Both the position numbers and the translations under genes were made by a program. Below, piece by piece: positions 61,227 through 64,000 of a DNA stretch of 64,000 nucleotides; position 1 is the first letter of the stretch, and every line of letters begins with the position of its first letter. A model generated the notes under the pieces. The model worked only from the letters and a program-made list of their open reading frames with translations. It was not told the origin of the DNA and ran no database searches. The DNA comes from Neorhizobium populisoli (GTDB lineage Bacteria > Pseudomonadota > Alphaproteobacteria > Rhizobiales > Rhizobiaceae), in NCBI RefSeq assembly GCF_019430945.1, contig NZ_JAHYCB010000003.1:620001-684000 (forward strand), written 5' to 3'.

Positions 61227-62894
61227 TTATTTGGCGGCGATCGTTTCCTTCTTGTCGCCCGGATAGTGGAGCTTGCCACCTTCCAGCGTGTAGCCTGCAT
61301 CCTTCAAAGTCTTGGCGGCAATCGCCTGGCCGGTCTTGAAGCCATCGACGACCGACTTGTCATGCCAGAATTCGAGCGCCGGGGAGACGATCGAGTTCGA
61401 ACCGACCGCAAAGCTCTTGTAGGCTGCCTTGACGATCAACTGACGATCGACTGCCTGCGAAAGAGCAAGACGGAAAGCGGCATCGTTGAAGGGCGCGCGG
61501 CGTTCGTTGAAGGCGATGTAGCGGAAGCCCATGTCGACGGTCGAAACGACTTCCAGGTCGCCATCCTTCTGGGATGCGTCGAGCAGAACCTGCGGATCGC
61601 CCGTCCACTCACCCATGAAGTTGATTTCGCCCGAACGCAGCATGCCAAGCGCTGCTTCCGGGTTCGGCACGATACGCAGGATCCAGCGATCGATCTTCGG
61701 TGCTGCGAAGTGATCCTTGTTGGCGGCCAGCGTCACGGATTCGTTCTTCGCCCAGGAGGTGAACTTGAACGGGCCGGAACCGATCGGCATCTGTTCCTGA
61801 TAGCTTTCGGCCGTTTCCGGCTTGGTGGCGAGATCCTTAAGGATCGGCTCCCACACATGCTTCGGGATCAGGTTGACCTTGGCAAGGCTGGAGGTCACGA
61901 AGGACGCCGCCGGCTTCTTCAGCTTGAAGGTGATGACGTCGCCGTTCACCGCGATCGTGTCGATGTTGGAAGCGAACGGCTTGTACATCGGCGCTTCACC
62001 GCCGGCGGCAGCCTCGAAGGAGAACTTCACGTCATCAGCCGTGACCGGTTTGCCGTCATGCCACTTCATGCCGGCCTTCAGCTTCACGTCGATCGTGGTG
62101 CCGTCCTTCCAGGTGAAGCTTTCAGCAGCCCACGGCTTCGGCAGGCCATCCGGGCCGACGCGCAACAGGCGATCCCAGACCAGGTCGGTGATCCAGCTGT
62201 CGACGCTGCCCGAGATATAGAGTGGGTTGATCGACTTGATATTGTCGGACGAGTTGATGATCAGGTCCTTCTTGGCGCCGGCCGGCTGGATCTGATCGAA
62301 GGTCCAGAAGTTGCGGATGCCGATGCCGCTCTGGTTGACGACCGTGTCGGGCTTCCAGGCGGTCTTGTCATAGGCGAAGGTCGACTTCGGATGCACCAGC
62401 ATCATGTAGGGCTGGTCCTTGGAGAGGATTTCCTGCGCCTTCATGACCAGCGCCTTGCGCTTGGCCGGATCGATCTCGCCGCGCTGCGCTTCCGCCGTCG
62501 CGTCGTAATCCTTGTTGATATAGCCGGCGAAATTGTAGCCGTTTTCAGCCGTCGAAGAATGGAAGAGGTTGAAGACAAGCTCGTCCGGATCGGAACGCTC
62601 GGGGCGGCCGACCATCTGCCAGGCGGTCGAATCCCAGCTGTCGCGCTTGTACCAGACCTCGTCGGACATCTGCTCCCACGGAATGGAGTGGACCTCGACA
62701 TCGAGGCCGAGCTTGCGCCATTCCTGAGCGATCAGCTGAACGGACTGGAATTCTGCCTGCTGGCCGGCCTGCGGCCGGGACAGGATGGTGATCTTGCGGA
62801 TCTGATCGCCGGCCCAGGCGGGAAAGGTAAGCCCGGGCAGAGCAATGACTGTCACCGCAAGTGCTGCGAATGCACTTTTCAAAACGGACTTCAT
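61227..62894 (-). CDS. Family-5 peptide-type substrate-binding protein with permuted domain order
   Basis: 555 residues from ATG 62894 (GAGGAGAACGACG). A Sec signal (residues 1-28, ending PAWA) precedes the mature part. Normally the family-5 order runs from an LNPL block through WHDG...ADDVKFSF, IPKHVWE, an ALxxAxDR block and xxxLKDAGY to QEWRKLG, the NGYNF.GY block and QPYMMLVHP. Here residues about 30-203 carry that C-terminal block (QEWRKLGLDVEV, NGYNFAGYINKDYD, DQPYMMLVHP). Residues about 208-555 carry the N-terminal and middle blocks (INPLYIS, MKWHDGKPVTADDVKFSF, IPKHVWE, FNDAAFRLALSQAVDR, LKDAGYTLEGGKLHYP). The modules are thus circularly permuted. It is the first gene of the operon. 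Ligand unknown. Confidence 0.88.
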   Translation of the reverse strand: MKSVLKSAFAALAVTVIALPGLTFPAWAGDQIRKITILSRPQAGQQAEFQSVQLIAQEWRKLGLDVEVHSIPWEQMSDEVWYKRDSWDSTAWQMVGRPERSDPDELVFNLFHSSTAENGYNFAGYINKDYDATAEAQRGEIDPAKRKALVMKAQEILSKDQPYMMLVHPKSTFAYDKTAWKPDTVVNQSGIGIRNFWTFDQIQPAGAKKDLIINSSDNIKSINPLYISGSVDSWITDLVWDRLLRVGPDGLPKPWAAESFTWKDGTTIDVKLKAGMKWHDGKPVTADDVKFSFEAAAGGEAPMYKPFASNIDTIAVNGDVITFKLKKPAASFVTSSLAKVNLIPKHVWEPILKDLATKPETAESYQEQMPIGSGPFKFTSWAKNESVTLAANKDHFAAPKIDRWILRIVPNPEAALGMLRSGEINFMGEWTGDPQVLLDASQKDGDLEVVSTVDMGFRYIAFNERRAPFNDAAFRLALSQAVDRQLIVKAAYKSFAVGSNSIVSPALEFWHDKSVVDGFKTGQAIAAKTLKDAGYTLEGGKLHYPGDKKETIAAK

Positions 62895-63081
62895 CGTCGT
62901 TCTCCTCTGAATAGCTTGACTATTCTCTTTTATCGGCAAGGGGTTGCTCCCCTTTGCCTGGCAAATCCGACGCTTCTCGCCTCAACACGCCCAGCGCGTA
63001 TTGAGGCACGGATAAATCCACAGATTTCATTGCGGCGTAGGCGGGAGCGGTTGCATCGCAACGTGCAATGTTTTATTCTGT

Positions 63082-63094
63082 GAAACATCGTTTC
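63082..63094. promoter_or_regulatory. IclR-type operator candidate in the divergent gap
   Basis: GAAAC-ATC-GTTTC (63082-63094) is a perfect inverted repeat in the 295-nt gap between the binding-protein and IclR genes. The extended site TGTGAAACATCGTTTCGCA resembles the GAAACA...TGTTTC operators of KdgR-like IclR proteins. It lies 96 nt before the IclR GTG and about 188 nt before the binding-protein ATG. The remaining sequence of the gap shows no gene. Confidence 0.6.
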
Positions 63095-63189
63095 GCATTT
63101 TGAGGGAGTAAATCACATTCCCAGAAGATTGCAAGAAGCTTAGGCATCATTTTGGAATGCCCATTTTGGGATCACGGAGGAGACGGTCG

Positions 63190-63990
63190 GTGACCGAACA
63201 GAAAGATTACAAGATCGCGGCCGTGGATCGCGCCCTTGCTCTACTCGAAGCCCTGGCCGACCGTCCGGAACAGGGGGTAACGTCGCTTGCGAAATCGCTC
63301 GGCATGACAAAATCCCTGGTGTTTCGCCTGCTGCACACGCTGGAGGAGCGTGGCTTCGTATCGCGGGATCCCGATCACGCGGAATATTCTCTCGGCTACC
63401 GCATCGGCGTGCTCGGCGAGCGTCTCGGCAAGGATGGCGCGCTGCTTTACGCCGCCCGTCCCGTTATGGACGAGTTGCGCGACAAGACCTCCGAAAACAT
63501 TAACCTCGTGGTGCGCGAAGGCCTGAAGACCTACGTTCTGGCAACCCGCGCCGGCCGTCATTCCATCCGCCTTTTCGCCCAGGCCGGCCGCAACGGGCCG
63601 CTGCATGCCGGCGGCGGATCGCTGCTTTTGCTTGCATTTGCAGACCCGTCGGTAGTCGACGCCGCTCTTGCCCAGCCGCTGGAAGCCTTCACGCCGCACA
63701 CCGTCACCGACCGCGCCAAGCTGCGCCAGTTGCTTGAGCGCATCCGGGCGAACGGCTACAATATCGTCGTCAACGATCTCGACGACGGCGCTTTTTCGGT
63801 CGCCGCTCCGATCCACGGTGCCGATGGTACGGTGATCGCCTCGATATCGGTTGCCGGTGCGGTAGTTCGCTTCGACGAGGAGCGCCGGGAATCCTATCTC
63901 AAGGCCGCCATGGACGCTGCCGCGGAGATTTCCGAACGACTTTCAATCCATGGGCCGGGCGAAAGCAGCCGCATGAAATCAATGGCTTGA
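63190..63990 (+). CDS. IclR-family transcriptional regulator of the peptide/hydantoin operon
   Basis: 266 residues from GTG 63190, with GGAGGAG at 7 nt. The N-terminal winged helix is VTSLAKSLGMTKSLVFRLLH (about residues 30-49), followed by the IclR effector domain with LRDKTSENINLVVREG, HAGGGSLLLLAF, GYNIVVNDLDDGAFSVAAPI and GTVIASISVAG. It is divergent from the long importer/HyuAB/dipeptidase operon and is its probable regulator, likely repressing until an imported compound binds. The gene is complete, ending 10 nt before the window edge. Confidence 0.92.
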   Translation: MTEQKDYKIAAVDRALALLEALADRPEQGVTSLAKSLGMTKSLVFRLLHTLEERGFVSRDPDHAEYSLGYRIGVLGERLGKDGALLYAARPVMDELRDKTSENINLVVREGLKTYVLATRAGRHSIRLFAQAGRNGPLHAGGGSLLLLAFADPSVVDAALAQPLEAFTPHTVTDRAKLRQLLERIRANGYNIVVNDLDDGAFSVAAPIHGADGTVIASISVAGAVVRFDEERRESYLKAAMDAAAEISERLSIHGPGESSRMKSMA

Positions 63991-64000
63991 GCCCTCATAG

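Noticed and set aside
61266..63083. 605-codon plus-strand open frame opposite the substrate-binding protein gene
   Set aside because: Antisense to a gene with signal peptide and family-5 motifs; no recognisable domain.
1..64000. CRISPR array, tRNA, rRNA, prophage or insertion sequence
   Set aside because: No regularly spaced direct repeats, no tRNA-like cloverleaf or rRNA stretch, and no transposase, integrase or phage structural protein was recognised anywhere in the window.

Overview
The window reads as chromosomal (or chromid) DNA from a Rhizobiaceae-type alphaproteobacterium (Rhizobium/Agrobacterium/Neorhizobium-like). This is inferred from the high GC content, the density of ABC importers and ligand-responsive regulators, the rhizobial palindromic intergenic repeats (7236-7477, 32281-32413, 42645-42758, 50709-50847) and the gene types. 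I see no tRNA, rRNA, CRISPR array, prophage or insertion sequence. Almost every base is used: about 55 protein genes, mostly in short operons with 4-nt ATGA overlaps.

Layout. 1-4217: the end of a small membrane protein, then a PLD/cardiolipin-synthase-like enzyme, a YbhN-like membrane protein and an EEP-family phosphodiesterase (the trio known from E. coli ybhN-ybhO-ybhP, rearranged), then a phosphoribosyltransferase. 4402-4490: a candidate small RNA with an anti-Shine-Dalgarno loop and an intrinsic terminator. 4497-8763: a flavodoxin-fold gene with an in-frame amber codon, an XRE-cupin regulator, a flavin monooxygenase, a repeat, and an MFS transporter gene with a frameshift. 8764-16462: an arginine-type island. 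A four-gene amino-acid ABC importer is divergent from an arginine-deiminase-superfamily enzyme, a TetR regulator, an AruH-like transaminase and an AruI-like 2-ketoarginine decarboxylase. 16572-21978: DUF763, an aminotransferase, a sulfite-oxidase-fold enzyme, a divergent NADP-binding reductase/LysR pair with a strong palindrome, and small hypotheticals. 22008-26676: a three-subunit molybdenum hydroxylase of PaoABC/YagTSR type, divergent from a TetR gene, with two perfect palindromes between them. 27065-32203: a chemoreceptor with a C-terminal CheR-type pentapeptide, a MmyB-like regulator with an NTF2-fold partner, a LysE exporter, and a DSD1/3-hydroxyaspartate-aldolase-type PLP enzyme.

32519-43754 is a nucleoside-type region. 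A polyamine-like ABC importer and a 2-oxoglutarate/Fe(II) dioxygenase are divergent from psuK (HTH-kinase), psuG, a crotonase and an NDP-forming acyl-CoA synthetase. A nucleoside hydrolase lies convergently beyond a MITE-like repeat. A compact inverted-repeat operator sits between the two divergent arms. 43780-50697 holds a fused indolepyruvate ferredoxin oxidoreductase and an FAD-linked D-2-hydroxyacid dehydrogenase, divergent from a FadR-type regulator and an AcuI-like reductase.

50857-63990 is one long minus-strand operon: dipeptide-type substrate-binding protein, DppB, DppC, DppD, DppF, MDR oxidoreductase, HyuB, HyuA, M20 dipeptidase. An IclR regulator is divergent from it. The substrate-binding protein has its family-5 modules in circularly permuted order, which is the most unusual protein feature I found. 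Together these operons describe a soil or plant-associated heterotroph importing amino acids, modified nucleosides and cyclic or peptide amides, each under a local regulator. The window's most notable loci are the permuted binding protein, the candidate sRNA, the dioxygenase/pseudouridine divergon and the two broken genes.
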